From Tubulanus polymorphus (lineage: Eukaryota; Nemertea; Palaeonemertea; Tubulaniformes; Tubulanidae), in the NCBI RefSeq assembly GCF_964204645.1, contig NC_134035.1, positions 4,898,501 to 4,962,500 of the forward strand: a DNA stretch of 64,000 bases, in the 5' to 3' direction. This document shows, one piece after another, positions 1 to 10,491 of the stretch (positions within the stretch are counted from its first letter, which is position 1; each line of letters starts with the position of its first letter). The notes beneath the pieces are model-generated. The model had not been told where the DNA came from, did no database searches, and saw only the letters and a program-made list of their open reading frames with translations. Position numbers and translations under genes: made by a program.

Positions 1-1090
1 AACAATTCATCATCGCCAGGTGAGACTCAAATGAAATGGGTCTGTTTGATTCAACTAATTGTTAGAACGTGAAATTACCTTTCTAATCTCATTTTCAAGC
101 TGACTCGGACAAGGATGTTTTAAAATATCCGATTGTGGAAAGTCGTCGCTCGAAAAATCGCACAGAAGATTCGAAACGATATTTCATCCTCACAGCAGAT
201 GATGCCTATGCGAAAGCTCTCGAGAAAAATCGGAAAAAAGAAGAGAAAGAAAACAAGAAATTAGAACGACAAGAGAGAAATAAGAAATGTGCAACAAGTG
301 TAAGTTTCAGGGACAACCTCCGGTCGAGTTGTGAGTTCATTCATTTCCCGGTACATGGTGATGATTCTTGACCTGCTAGGTACTTAGTCTATAAATATTT
401 CAGGCGTCCTCAAGACCAGTGGAGTCTCCTGTCGAGGAAAAAAAAAACGAAAATCGTGTAGTTGAGGTAGGCCTATGAAAATTAAACATTTAATGAAATA
501 AGGTTTTTTGGAATTTAAAATTGAGAAGGGCTACAATGTGTATCTGAATTTCAGGATCCTGTGAGTGTGCCTGAAACAAGTGGCGTGAACTTGATTCACG
601 AGATCAATATAAGGTAAATTACTACATGCTTAGCTTAAAAACATGTAATAGGCCTACCTGGTTAATAGTGATGAATAATCTATCATTACTGGGTAATTAT
701 CATTGTAGTGAAGGTTCATATGTAGCCCTATACCAAGAGGGCCAGAAAGGCAGAAAGCACCTTTACTTCGGAGTGGTATGTTTCATCGGCTAAATTTTAA
801 CTGAAAAAAAGGAGAAATAGAATTCATGTACGGATAGTTATATATTCAACTATTTGCAGATTCTGGAAATATCGAATGACGGAGAAACAATGTCGGTGCA
901 ATTTTTGGAACAATATTGCAATAAAAATCTGTTCGTTTGGCCGGACGTGGAGCTCATAGAAGATCATCCGGTTGAAAATATTGTAAACAGCTTGGAACCA
1001 CCAGAAGTAGTGAACACAAGGATTCAGATGGTTTTCCGGGCTGCCGAATTTGTGAAAAGTTGCGATTTATTTGCTTGCATATGTACATAA
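1..1090 (+). CDS. Unrecognised lysine-rich protein, 3' part (5' end outside window)
   Basis: Six exons join in one frame: 1-19, 100-299, 404-466, 555-613, 709-775 and 860-1090, each bounded by AG/GT and with matching phases (for example G|CT gives Ala at the first junction, AG|T gives Ser at the fourth). The first part is charged, with a probable coiled coil rich in K and E (around 200-290, motif LEKNRKKEEKENKKLE). The C-terminal part, about 100 residues (SEGSYVALYQEG ... YFGVILEI ... VQFLEQY ... FVWPDVELIED), has the feel of a small Tudor/SH3-like beta domain seen at the end of many unclassified invertebrate proteins; that likeness is inference. The protein ends with FACICT. A candidate AATAAA lies at 1277-1282. 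I do not recognise the family; a domesticated or transposon-derived gene is possible. Confidence 0.6.
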
Positions 1091-2649
1091 ATGTTTTACT
1101 GTAGGCCTACTGTTGATAATATATGCACGTATTTGTTGTTAAGAAAAAATTATTTAAATCATTAAAGTTATTTCTGTTATTGGCTACGATTATGTATTAT
1201 CTCTTTATTCTACAGTCGTAAGATGTTTTATAATATTTATTAGCCTACCGGCACCAGTAGGCCTATTTAGTTGTGCAATAAAAATGTGCTGTTGTTAGTG
1301 TTTTGCCTTTAATAGACCTACATACATTCTCAGTTTTCCATTTTATTACCTTCTTATCTAACGGTCCTCCTTTCAGGTGTGATGAATTTTAGGATCAATT
1401 TCCCAAGCCAAACATTCTTCGTGTTTGCATGATTAAGCAGTCATCTCCCGTCACTTACAGTCTAGGCCACCGTTTGATTTCCAACGTGACAACCATGTAG
1501 TTTGTATGACAGTTAAGATACAGTTTTGGTATCTAAAGCTTAGGTGTGAAAGATAACGGTACATCATCTATCTAATCCATCAAAATCCACGTGGAAACAC
1601 CGTAATCTGGCAATCTTCCAAATCATTTCCGGGTTTGACTTCTGGGCACATCTATTCGTCGCATTGGGGACGGTGGGTAGCGTAAAGCCGAGGGAATATC
1701 GAAAATGAAAACCGGCTCGTGATTTTTCTGAAACGCGCATGGAAATTCGAATTTTTTATGTTATAAGCCATCTAATAGGCAATATATATTAAATATTAAA
1801 CAAAATGCGATCTATGTTTTGTCTTAATTACCTAGACGAAAAACTCCCTCCAACGGCCATTTGTGCGGTTTGTGATGCTACCATCCCTAACAAATTGGTA
1901 TAACCCATATCCCCCATAAACAACATGGTATCGCCCGTTTTCAATAGCATACAAGCTGCGTTTAAATCGGCGTACAGAGCATTTCCGAACTTACGTGTTA
2001 GGTTTCCGAATTTACGTGACCGCGGCTTCCGAAATTACGTCGGCATAAAAAACTTAAAAAATCAGTGCGTTTATCTATTCAAACCCACAAAAAAAATGAT
2101 TTTGACAATAATTTGGGCAAAAAACAAAAATACATATAGGAGCTTAATTGCCGATTACTGCTAATAATTGACGGAATCCACCGATCAAAATCGCATTTCT
2201 ATAAATGTATTCCGAACTTACGTGGAGTTACCCTATGTACGGAACCTGACATTAGCGCTAATCTTTAATAATAATAGCGCCACATAGTGGAAAGGTGACT
2301 TTTAAAGCAGTGGAAGCCAATATTCATACCCTACTATTTTCTAACCTTACCCTGAACCTTTCAATGTAGGCCTATGCGTAGGCTGCCGGTAGGGGCCTAT
2401 CTTATCTTTTCATTTATCGATAAGAAGGGAAAAGCAGTCGAAAAATTTGTCAAGAGATATAAAATCATATCAGAACAACTTGACTATTTGACAAAAGATC
2501 AACAATAGTAGTACGTCGAAACAACTAATAAATGATAAGCACCGTATTCAAGGCCTTGTTGAAAGACTAAACTAAACAGATTTAACACAGACTACCTGAT
2601 CGACCATGTAATGACGGTTTACACGATGAATTTACGGTTTAAAACTCAC
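1091..2649. other. Non-coding stretch between the first gene and the ETNK exon
   Basis: It holds the 3' UTR of the preceding gene to about 1290 and then AT-rich sequence with scattered taggcctat-like words (1103, 1258, 2365). I searched the minus strand for the second ethanolamine kinase exon (LFTDGITNK-type motif) and did not find it. The open frame at 1925-2164 has no splice support or homology that I can see. Confidence 0.4.
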
Positions 2650-2781
2650 CTTTTGTTTGATATCGCTTTCTTTCCATTGCGGCCTGACCGATTTTAGTAC
2701 TGCTAATATACCCGGGGTGACGTTATCTTCGTCGATCGTAATATCCAGTCGCATTACTTCCCGGTTCAAATCGGCATCCAT
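2650..2781 (-). CDS. ETNK1: Ethanolamine kinase, first coding exon (rest outside window)
   Basis: The exon reads from ATG at 2781 down to a GTGAGT donor at 2649-2644 and encodes 44 residues in phase 0. Its core, LDITIDEDNVTPGILAVLKS followed by VRPQWKESDIKQK, matches the N-terminal segment of animal ethanolamine kinases, which precedes the conserved FTDGITNK motif of the next exon. The family phosphorylates ethanolamine with ATP in the cytosol, the first step of the CDP-ethanolamine route to phosphatidylethanolamine. No further exon is visible in 1-2649, so the first intron probably exceeds 2.6 kb and contains the oppositely oriented gene at 1-1090. An isolated duplicated exon is the alternative. 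The start lies 531 bp from the FDPS leader ATG, in divergent orientation. Confidence 0.72.
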
Positions 2782-3312
2782 GACCCCTCGCTACCCGGTG
2801 ACACCTCGGTAACGAATGACGCTCTACTCAATTGAAATGAATTTTGATTGAATTTGCTAGCGGCCTCGCGCGATTCGTCGTCGCAGTGTGGAGCCGGCGT
2901 TATTTACTTCCGGGTTCTCAAATTTCGCGAATTTTGCGATAAAAATCCAGTTAAATCGCTCATTTCCAGAGCACCGTTTCAGAGAGAATCTCTAAAAGTT
3001 TGTTCCCATCTAGATTAACGACTCTGTTAACGATACCCAGAGATTTAACAGCGACCGATTTGATATTTCACTTCAGAAAACTAGTTGAAAGTTTCAAAAG
3101 TTCCTCTTTCATTTTTCTTTTTGTCGCCGTCGGCGTCGGTAGTTTCTCCAAAAATGCTTTTTACCCATTAAAATTAACTGATTTTCCATCTCCAACACTT
3201 ATGAGATTTCATAAATGGAAATATTTATACAAATTTGCTCGAGTGGGAGGAACAGTGAATGATTATTATTGAGAAAAATTGTTGTTTTCCATTCCATAGC
3301 TTGTGGATTGTT
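2782..3312. promoter_or_regulatory. Divergent intergenic region, possible shared ETNK/FDPS promoter
   Basis: The 531 bp between the divergent start codons at 2781 (minus) and 3313 (plus) include a CpG-containing stretch around 2860-2940. I see no clear TATA box. Calling it a bidirectional promoter is inference from gene orientation alone. The open frame at 3000-3272 has no support. Confidence 0.35.
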
Positions 3313-6300
3313 ATGTTAAAGAGTAGTTTGAATTTGATCAGTTCAACAAGGATTTATCATCAGTTTATACAGCACTCCGTTTTATCATCACTGTCGACGC
3401 AAGCTTCGTCTGAAATTATTCCGCCCATCGCCATCAGACGGGCATCCCGCCGCCGGTACTCGACGTCAAATATCACCACCAGGTGGCGTGATAGCAAAGA
3501 CGGAAGCTGCATCTCGAAGGAGACGTATGGTGTAGAAAATTCAACGGAAAGAATTCTGAAAGTAAGCCGCCGTGTTGAGATTATAGAAACTCATAGCCAC
3601 CAAGTCCCAATTTCATTTCGCTCTGGGACTAAATAATGATTTGAAAATGAACTAAATCCTCGTTCGTTCCAAAATCCAGCTCCACAGCTGTGAATTAGTT
3701 TAATTCAAGGTTGCCGGAACTGCGTCCGTATTCATACAACGATATCTGAGTGTCTCTGGCACACGTTTCTTCTGGCTACCCGTCATTTACTCATATCTTA
3801 CTCATACCTCTTACAGATGGACACGAAAAAGTCTCAACAGAAACAAACCGATGAGTTGAAACTTTTCGACGACGTATTTCCTCAGATTATCGACGACGCG
3901 ATGAGCATTCAAGGTCATACGCAACATGAAATTCAACAGGCTATGGACCATTTCAAGGAGGTACACCTGCCATTTATCAGTTCAATCAACTTTTTTTACT
4001 GCACGTTGTTACTGTTTAAAACATTTTGGAATCAATATAATTATTTCGACAGTATATTTATTTGAGTCTATATGGGGCGTCAGGTCAGTAAGGGACACCA
4101 ACTGCCACCAGTGCTAAAAATTATGCCTCCGAAATCTCTTGATGGCGATTCCGCACAGCTCCTTTCGAAGCTATGTACCATGAATGGCAAAGGCCCTTTT
4201 ATAAAGAATATATGGATTTGGTATGGTATTTGTATGAGCCCATGTTTGTCGAATTTCGCGGTGTTTCCCAATGATATATAAATTTTCATTAATCGACATT
4301 TATTGTTTGGAAGCAACACATACCTCCTACTAGACCAACAGCTTTAATTCCCTATAATAATAATCCATGCATTCAGTCCCTTTTGCGAAAATTACCATTT
4401 GTTTTCGACACCAATGATTAATTCCTATATGAGTAGTTCATGTAGTCGACGATAGATGGCGAACGAGTTGAACTTTCTATAATAGATATATTGATACGAT
4501 AGGTATCTAATAATACCATATTTTTGATATTCCAATGAATCAAAAAAAGGAAAGATGAAAATAATCTCGATACATTTAAGTATCGACACCATCGCTTTGG
4601 TTCCGTCGCTTTGGTTTTATTCTATCTAAAGTTAGAAAATAAAATCATCTCGAATCTTACTCTGAACTAAATGGGGGTTGTATGTCCGCAATGATAAATG
4701 GCTATTTTCCATTCGTAACTTCAATTTTCTAAAACTAATTCCATGGTTCCCACAGAACAGGGAAATTGGGAAAAAATTGGGAATTATGAAATGATAATTC
4801 CTGGTTTGGTGGAAATATTCTCCTCAAATCAGGGAAATTGTCACCCTGATATAAGTCACGTATTTCATAACCGGTTACAAAATATTTGGAAAATTCATTA
4901 CATTTCACGTCAAGGGCAACTTTCTTCAACGATTTCCCTTGAAAATCACCTTTATCAACCAGTCACCACTAAAATGTTGACTGCTGAGCATGATGTGGTA
5001 TCTGTTCATTTCCATTTAGGAAAATTGAAAAATCACCCATAAAATACTTTGGAAATTTCTTGGGGGAATTTTTAATTCATATAACTGTGGGAACCATGTA
5101 ATTCATTCTCGTGAAATTTCAGGTATTATTGTATAACATTCCGGGCGGCAAGAAGAATCGAGGACTGGCCGTCGTGTCGTCGTATAAATATCTCGTACCT
5201 AGCGATCGGGTGACCGACGATGATCTATTACGAGCGAGAATTCTCGGCTGGTGCGTCGAAATCGTAAGTATCTCTCCGAGCGCGATCGATTCCTGCAATG
5301 TATTAACCGACGAGAGCATCGTAAGGAGTTATTCACAACGTTGTCTGCCGTTTTATTTCGACAGTTACAAGCATATTTCCTCGTAGCCGACGACATCATG
5401 GATGAATCTTCTACGCGGCGAGGCAAACAGTGCTGGTATAAAAAAGTAAGCCACTGCCGGTCTGACACAAAAGGTTTTCACCCCAGTATCCTAGGTACTA
5501 TATATATAAAAAGACTTTTTGTATATGTTGCCTAGGATACTGCGGTCAAAACTTCTTTTTGTCAGGCCCTTGTGAAGAAAGTGACATTTTTGCACTTCTG
5601 CAAATTTTATTAAGCCCACGCGCCACGCGCAATGCTTTCATTTATTGATGAATAGGAAATATCTCAGATATTTCCTATTCATCAACGAACAAATTGAATA
5701 CATCAACAGATGATCTGGCAGTGCTTCGAGAAACGTAATCTGAATTTTGAAAAATTCTCATATTCAGATGCATGTTAAAACCATCTCAAGTACATCTTTA
5801 TGATCAGTCAGTCTGCTTCGTTTTTCATCATTTTATTTGTTTCAAACCTTCTCTTTTTTTCGTATTTTTTTCAGAAAGGAATAGGAATGATCGCGATCAA
5901 CGATAGTTTTTTTATCGATTCGTGCATTTATGTGATATTGAAAAAATATTTTCGCGGTGAAAAGTATTATATCGATATCGTCGAACTATTTCACGAGGTA
6001 ATCAAATGTAGTTCTACGAATCTGCCTATTACTCTTTAGTTTAGTTAATTTCAGCAAGTTTGTCGAAGGAATAGTCAAAAGTAAAACAAAAAAAAATTAT
6101 TTTATTTCCAATTAAATCATTTTGTTTGCAGACGGTTTTACAGACGGTGATTGGTCAGTCGTTGGATCTGCAGACAGCCACATCAGACGGCGAGGTCGAC
6201 TTCAGTCGGTTTTCGACGGAACGTTACGCGGCGATCGTCAAATGGAAGACGGCTTTCTATTCGTTCTATTTACCGGTAGCGTTAGCGATGTATATGGTAC

Positions 6301-7506
6301 GTCAACTCAACAATGAACTTGGGTGGTGTTTAAGTTTTTGCGCCGCGGAATTTCGCATTTATCAATAGAATAAATCAAAGAATTCCTCTATTAAAACCTA
6401 TATCTAAGATATTCAAACATTTTACTTGAAAGGATTGTTGATTCCGACAAATAAAAAGCAAAAACTGAAAATTTTATTATTGAAGCCACAACGTGGAATT
6501 GTGAGATGCAGCAAAAATGAATATTGAACAGAAAGATAATCTGGATATTACATTACATCGAAAAGCAATGGCTGCACCTGACTGTTAGGAAATACCTGAA
6601 ATATGGCGAAAAAGAACTATTTAATTTCTGAAGTTTTACTCGATAATTATGAGATTTCATTTTGTTTGTGTGTATATTAATACGTTATAAATGTGCTTTT
6701 ATTTGTTGTATTTCCAGGCAGGTATCACTGACGCTGAATCGCACGCGAAAGCCAAACGTATTCTATTGAAGATGGGACACTTCTTTCAAGTACAAGACGA
6801 CTATCTGGACTGTTACGGCGACCCGACCGTGATCGGTAAAATCGGCACCGATATAAGAGATAATAAATGTAGCTGGTTAATCAACGAAGCTTTGATAAGA
6901 GCTTCACCCGAACAGATTAAGGTGCTAGAGGTAAGATGAAGGTTACTGTTACGAGCCCTGTTATTCTATTGGGCAAGACCCAGTTCTACACATTTCGGTT
7001 TCAAGATTTAACCGTATAGGGCAAAAACATCGAAAATAAACTGATTTTAACTGATCACTCAGCAAGCGCCGCTGTGCCAAGATATTGTGTACTTTATGTC
7101 TCCACTGCTCACGCTCTGTAGTTAATTGTTTCAGGATTTTCGATATCTGATGTTCTATTGTTGAGGTTTATGCCAATTTCAACCGATAGTCAGTTTCATC
7201 AGCACCTGTGGAACTGGGTCATGCATTTCTAAGTTCATCGTGTATGTCTTTGCCATGATCATTATTTCTTCTAAACATATTTTGTTCTTCGATGGCTATT
7301 TTTAGGAAAATTACGCTCAGGCCGACCCGGCGAAAGAACGGAAAGTCAAAGACGTTTTCGACGAGTTGGACATGAAAGGAATTTACGCGCGTTACGAAGA
7401 GGATAGTTATCACGAACTCGTGCAATTGATAGAGACATCTAGTGGCGATTTACCGAAACAGATGTTCGTCACATTCGCCGAAAAGATTTACAAACGAAAA
7501 AAGTGA
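3313..7506 (+). CDS. FDPS: Farnesyl pyrophosphate synthase, complete, with organelle-type leader
   Basis: It condenses IPP with DMAPP and then GPP to make FPP, the branch point to sterols, ubiquinone, dolichol and prenylated proteins. Exons: 3313-3561, 3817-3960, 5123-5263, 5365-5445, 5875-5997, 6132-6296, 6718-6930, 7306-7506; all junctions are GT-AG and in phase 0. Without the leader the protein is 355 residues, the usual length. The first Asp-rich motif is LVADDIMD, preceded by Tyr-Phe as in chain-length-limited FPPS; the second is [25 protein letters not shown] and the C-terminal YKRKK are also typical. The leader exon adds 83 residues with Arg-rich, acid-poor sequence and RRRYST, resembling a mitochondrial presequence. 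ATG at 3817 sits directly after an AG acceptor and matches the ordinary cytosolic start, so two isoforms are likely. A candidate AATAAA is at 8073-8078. Confidence 0.95.
4742..5098. mobile_element. MITE-like element in FDPS intron 2
   Basis: The ends are an inverted repeat: catggttcccacag at 4742-4755 and ctgtgggaaccatg at 5085-5098. The inside carries short repeated words such as ggaaattggg. There is no transposase ORF. A non-autonomous DNA transposon is the simplest reading; the superfamily is not clear. Confidence 0.6.
5641..5683. repeat. Short near-perfect palindrome in FDPS intron 4
   Basis: The arm tgatgaataggaaatatct is followed after almost no loop by its reverse complement ending cctattcatca. 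A second imperfect inverted pair built on cctaggatact lies at about 5484-5545 in the same intron. Function unknown; probably remains of small foldback elements. Confidence 0.5.
6966..7224. mobile_element. GACCCAGTTC-family MITE in the last FDPS intron
   Basis: gacccagttctaca near 6968 is mirrored by tgtggaactgggtc near 7207-7220. The same termini recur many times in the window (20.2, 36.4, 37.1, 46.1 and 55.7 kb), which marks a dispersed short inverted-repeat family. Confidence 0.45.
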
Positions 7507-8221
7507 TCGAAATTGATTTGTCAAATATGACGTATTCAAACCCGGTTTTATAGTTTCGGTGTTAAATGTGAGCCTGAACATAAATCTAAACCACTACCAG
7601 TAACTTAGGAGCTAAATCTTGGAGTCGTAAATTTCTTATGGGTATAATTAGTATCCACTAAAAGAACCTCTCCACATTCCAAGGTCCAGTTGTGCAGTCA
7701 GGGCTTAGTTTTAAAACAATTCTGAGCCTTATTTTTTGGCAAATGAATCAACTTAAAAAACGAGTCTCAAATTTATATTTTTTTCGGACTGGGCCTTGTA
7801 ATCAGGACAATCTTTCTGGTTTAGGACAGGTTAGGCAATATGAGTAGTAAAGTCACATGTCTTTAGTACTAATACTTTATTTTCCAACATCCAGTAAAAC
7901 CTGGTCCTGACGTTTCTCAATTTCTCTGTCTTTCTACCCAATTATATTTTACTAAATCTCAACGTTTATCATGAATATGCTTTGCCATTATTATTATTAT
8001 TAATGTGATTATCATTATTATTTAATTGTCGGTAATGACTATGTACATCTTGTTTACAAAGAAAAACGGAAAAATAAATCAACCTTTAAGTCTGTAAATA
8101 GAGTCTCAAGATTTACGTTTCTACGGAGAATGAAGGATATTTTGAATAGAGACACGACTGTAGCACACACGGACCCAATCCCAAGTCCAGTTTATGAGAC
8201 CTAGCCCCAGTCTGAAACATA
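7507..8221. other. FDPS 3' UTR and convergent intergenic DNA
   Basis: AT-rich sequence with a (att)n-like stretch near 7988-8010 and a candidate polyadenylation signal at 8073-8078. No coding signal is seen on either strand. Confidence 0.4.
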
Positions 8222-8345
8222 CGGAAGCCCCTCTGTGACATACGAGATAATATTTTCACAATTTCGACTTATTATGTCGAAATTCGACATAATAATAAGT
8301 CGAACTTATGAAAACATTATCTCGTATGTCACAGAGGGGCTTCTG
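8222..8345. repeat. Long hairpin between the convergent FDPS and neuropeptide genes
   Basis: Two arms of about 58 bp (gaagcccctctgtgacatac ... and its complement ... gtatgtcacagaggggcttc) meet around attatgtcgaaattcgacat with few mismatches. It lies just past a candidate poly(A) signal of the minus-strand neuropeptide gene (AATAAA as tttatt at 8394-8399). It is likely a foldback MITE. Confidence 0.7.
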
Positions 8346-8840
8346 TAGAAATAAGAATGAACGCCAAACATATGTTTTAATGTATTTCGATAATTTATTA
8401 CTGCCACGAAAAACACTGAAAAAGTTGTCATCACAGAAAACAGGACTGATCGTATGAGATACAGCGAACTTGAAGAACTGAGAACTGACAGCGCTTTGAT
8501 TTCTTTAACATTTCACATTTTCAAACAATAAACCTCGGGTTGATTTTTGCTGACTTCAAATATGAAAAGACGGCGTTATCGTGGAGGATAAGAATTAATC
8601 AACTTCTCAAACCGATTCTCAGGGGGGTTTTGGCGGAACAAGGGGACTGCCCATACAGCATCGGTGTTTTTTAGCGGGCGTTGAGAATCGAAGCGGTAAG
8701 TTTAATTTGATGGCAGCATTCAAATGAAACAGATAGTTGCGTGCGCGATAATTATCTATATACATATACATTATGTGATGGCATTTCGAAAATTCGCCGG
8801 TTACAAACGTCATCAGAACCGCGATTTAAACGCGATGCAG

Positions 8841-10491
8841 TCATCGTGTTTCACCGTAAGCGCCGCCCCAGGCGTTAGCGTTTTGCCGTTTCTCCGTATC
8901 GGAGCCGTACCCGCCGCCCCAACCGTTCGCGTTCAAACGCTTCTCGGCGTTTTCCCCGTACGCGCCACCCCAGGCGTTATGGTTTAGACTGCCTCGTTTG
9001 TCCGTCGATTCCTCCAGCCCGTAGCCACCTCCCCACGCGTTCTGGTTTTGCCGTTTTTCCGTGCCGTACGCGCCGCCCCACGCGTTCGCGTTCTGACGCT
9101 TCTCGGCGCCGTAACCGCCGCCCCAACCGTTTTCGTTCGGTTGCCGTTTAGAGCCGCCGGTCCTCTTAAACATTCGCTTATTGTTCAGACTACGCTTGCC
9201 CCAACCGAATTTGGATACTTGGTCGCTGTTTCGTTTCGTACCGTGTCGCAACAGTTCGGCTACTTGGTTTATATCGCTCAGTTGTGCCCAGGTATCTGTA
9301 TCGTGTGCGGCCGATCGTCTGTCGTTAGATTTCGGCTCGTCGTCTGCTGATGGGAACTGGCCCTCGCCGTATATCGCTAATGCATCTTTGTATGATTTAT
9401 CGACGTCCTTATTTTCTTCTGAATACGAGCCTGAAAATATAGAATAAATATTTGAGAAACATTTTGTGCGTTATTAATGAGTTTTGGAAGCACTCAAATG
9501 ACCCTCCCCCATGTTGCGACGGTTTCGTATTGGAATATGACGCAGTTTATATTCAGTATTCTCGGATGGTGAAAAAATATTTCTGTCCGCGGAAAAGCGA
9601 CGGATTCCAGTGGAGTTTTTATATACGATTCGACGCCGAATGAAGACAACAACTTTCATCCGCATCGATTGAAATTTGTGAAGTCCAATATTACGGGGGT
9701 CCGTACCCCAGCTTACTCATTGAGGTCGCCTTCGTTGGCAAGATAGATATCATCAAAATCTACCAATTCGTCCATCCACTCAAAAGATTAAGTGCACTCA
9801 CTAGGGATCGAACCCCGGGTCACAAACCGAGACTAACACGACTTGACCACTTTGCCAGTGGTTATCGGCGTAGTGTCGTATTTGCGCAACGCATCTTATC
9901 TGAACGAACTACCTATTGCGGGCCTCGTAGTTTGCAGTTTGCAGGCATTACTGGTCTTTGCTCGAGAAATGCCCGTTTATTTCTTTTAGACCCCATTCCC
10001 AGATCCCTCCCGGCAAAATATGGTTTTTCACAGATTTCAAGAACAGCGTCTCAGTTTCAGAACTGGCGCGAAATGTTTTTTTTTCGGAGCCATCATTAAA
10101 AATCTATGCGAACGGCAAACTCGTGGTCGCCTGGTTCACCGTCTAAGTGAAAATTAACTACGCCTAGTTAATAACACTTAACGTCAATTTCCCGCTGTTA
10201 AACGTTAGTTTTTAGGACGTTAAGCAAACGTTTCACGTAGTTAAAAACGCTTACGTCGCGTCGTTGATTGCTATCGATCATTGTCGACTCACGTTGGACG
10301 ACCATCGAACGAATTATCGTCAGCGCGCGTGCGCGCCGAGCCTTTTTAGCTTTTGAAAAGAAACTATGCCCGATCATTGATGGGATAGTCTCCTGATAGT
10401 TCCTCTTGTGAAACTTACCCGGGATATTCAGGATGAGTAATAGAGATACGATCGTGTAGCTGTGTTTTCTGAGATACTTCGTCCAGTCCAT
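8841..10491 (-). CDS. Secreted multi-copy neuropeptide precursor with WGG(G/A)YG peptides
   Basis: Two exons, 10419-10491 and 8841-9430, join through a Gly codon (G|GC) to give 220 residues. Exon 1 is a signal peptide: MDWTKYLRK then a hydrophobic core IVSLLLILNIPG. An acidic spacer follows (SYSEENKDVDKSYKD ... PSADDEPKSND). Dibasic sites then release NSDQVSKFGW-amide (from SKFGWGKR), short fragments, and six related peptides: QPNENGWGGGYGAE, QNANAWGGAYGTE, QNQNAWGGGYGLEESTD, GSLNHNAWGGAYGENAE, LNANGWGGGYGSDTE and QNANAWGGAYGETR, each but the last followed by KR. Four begin with Gln, so pyroglutamate is likely. The core is NxN(G/A)WGG(G/A)YG. Organisation matches orcokinin or pedal-peptide precursors, but I do not recognise the peptide family. 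A tRNA-like SINE sits in the intron. A candidate poly(A) signal is at 8394-8399. Confidence 0.88.
9715..9866 (-). mobile_element. tRNA-derived SINE-like element in the neuropeptide intron
   Basis: On the minus strand, AAGTGGTCAAGTCGTGTTAG resembles an A box region and GGGGTTCGATCCCTAGTG contains a B box (GGTTCGATCC). It does not fold as a clean tRNA with anticodon and acceptor stems, so a SINE or tRNA relic is more likely than a functional tRNA. Confidence 0.5.

Noticed and set aside
3000-3272. 90-codon plus-strand ORF upstream of FDPS
   Set aside because: It does not begin with ATG, is hydrophobic by AT-richness, and is in a different frame from the FDPS leader.
9048-9447. Plus-strand ORFs across the neuropeptide gene
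   Set aside because: Antisense to the precursor, where the repeated peptides and dibasic sites fix the coding strand.
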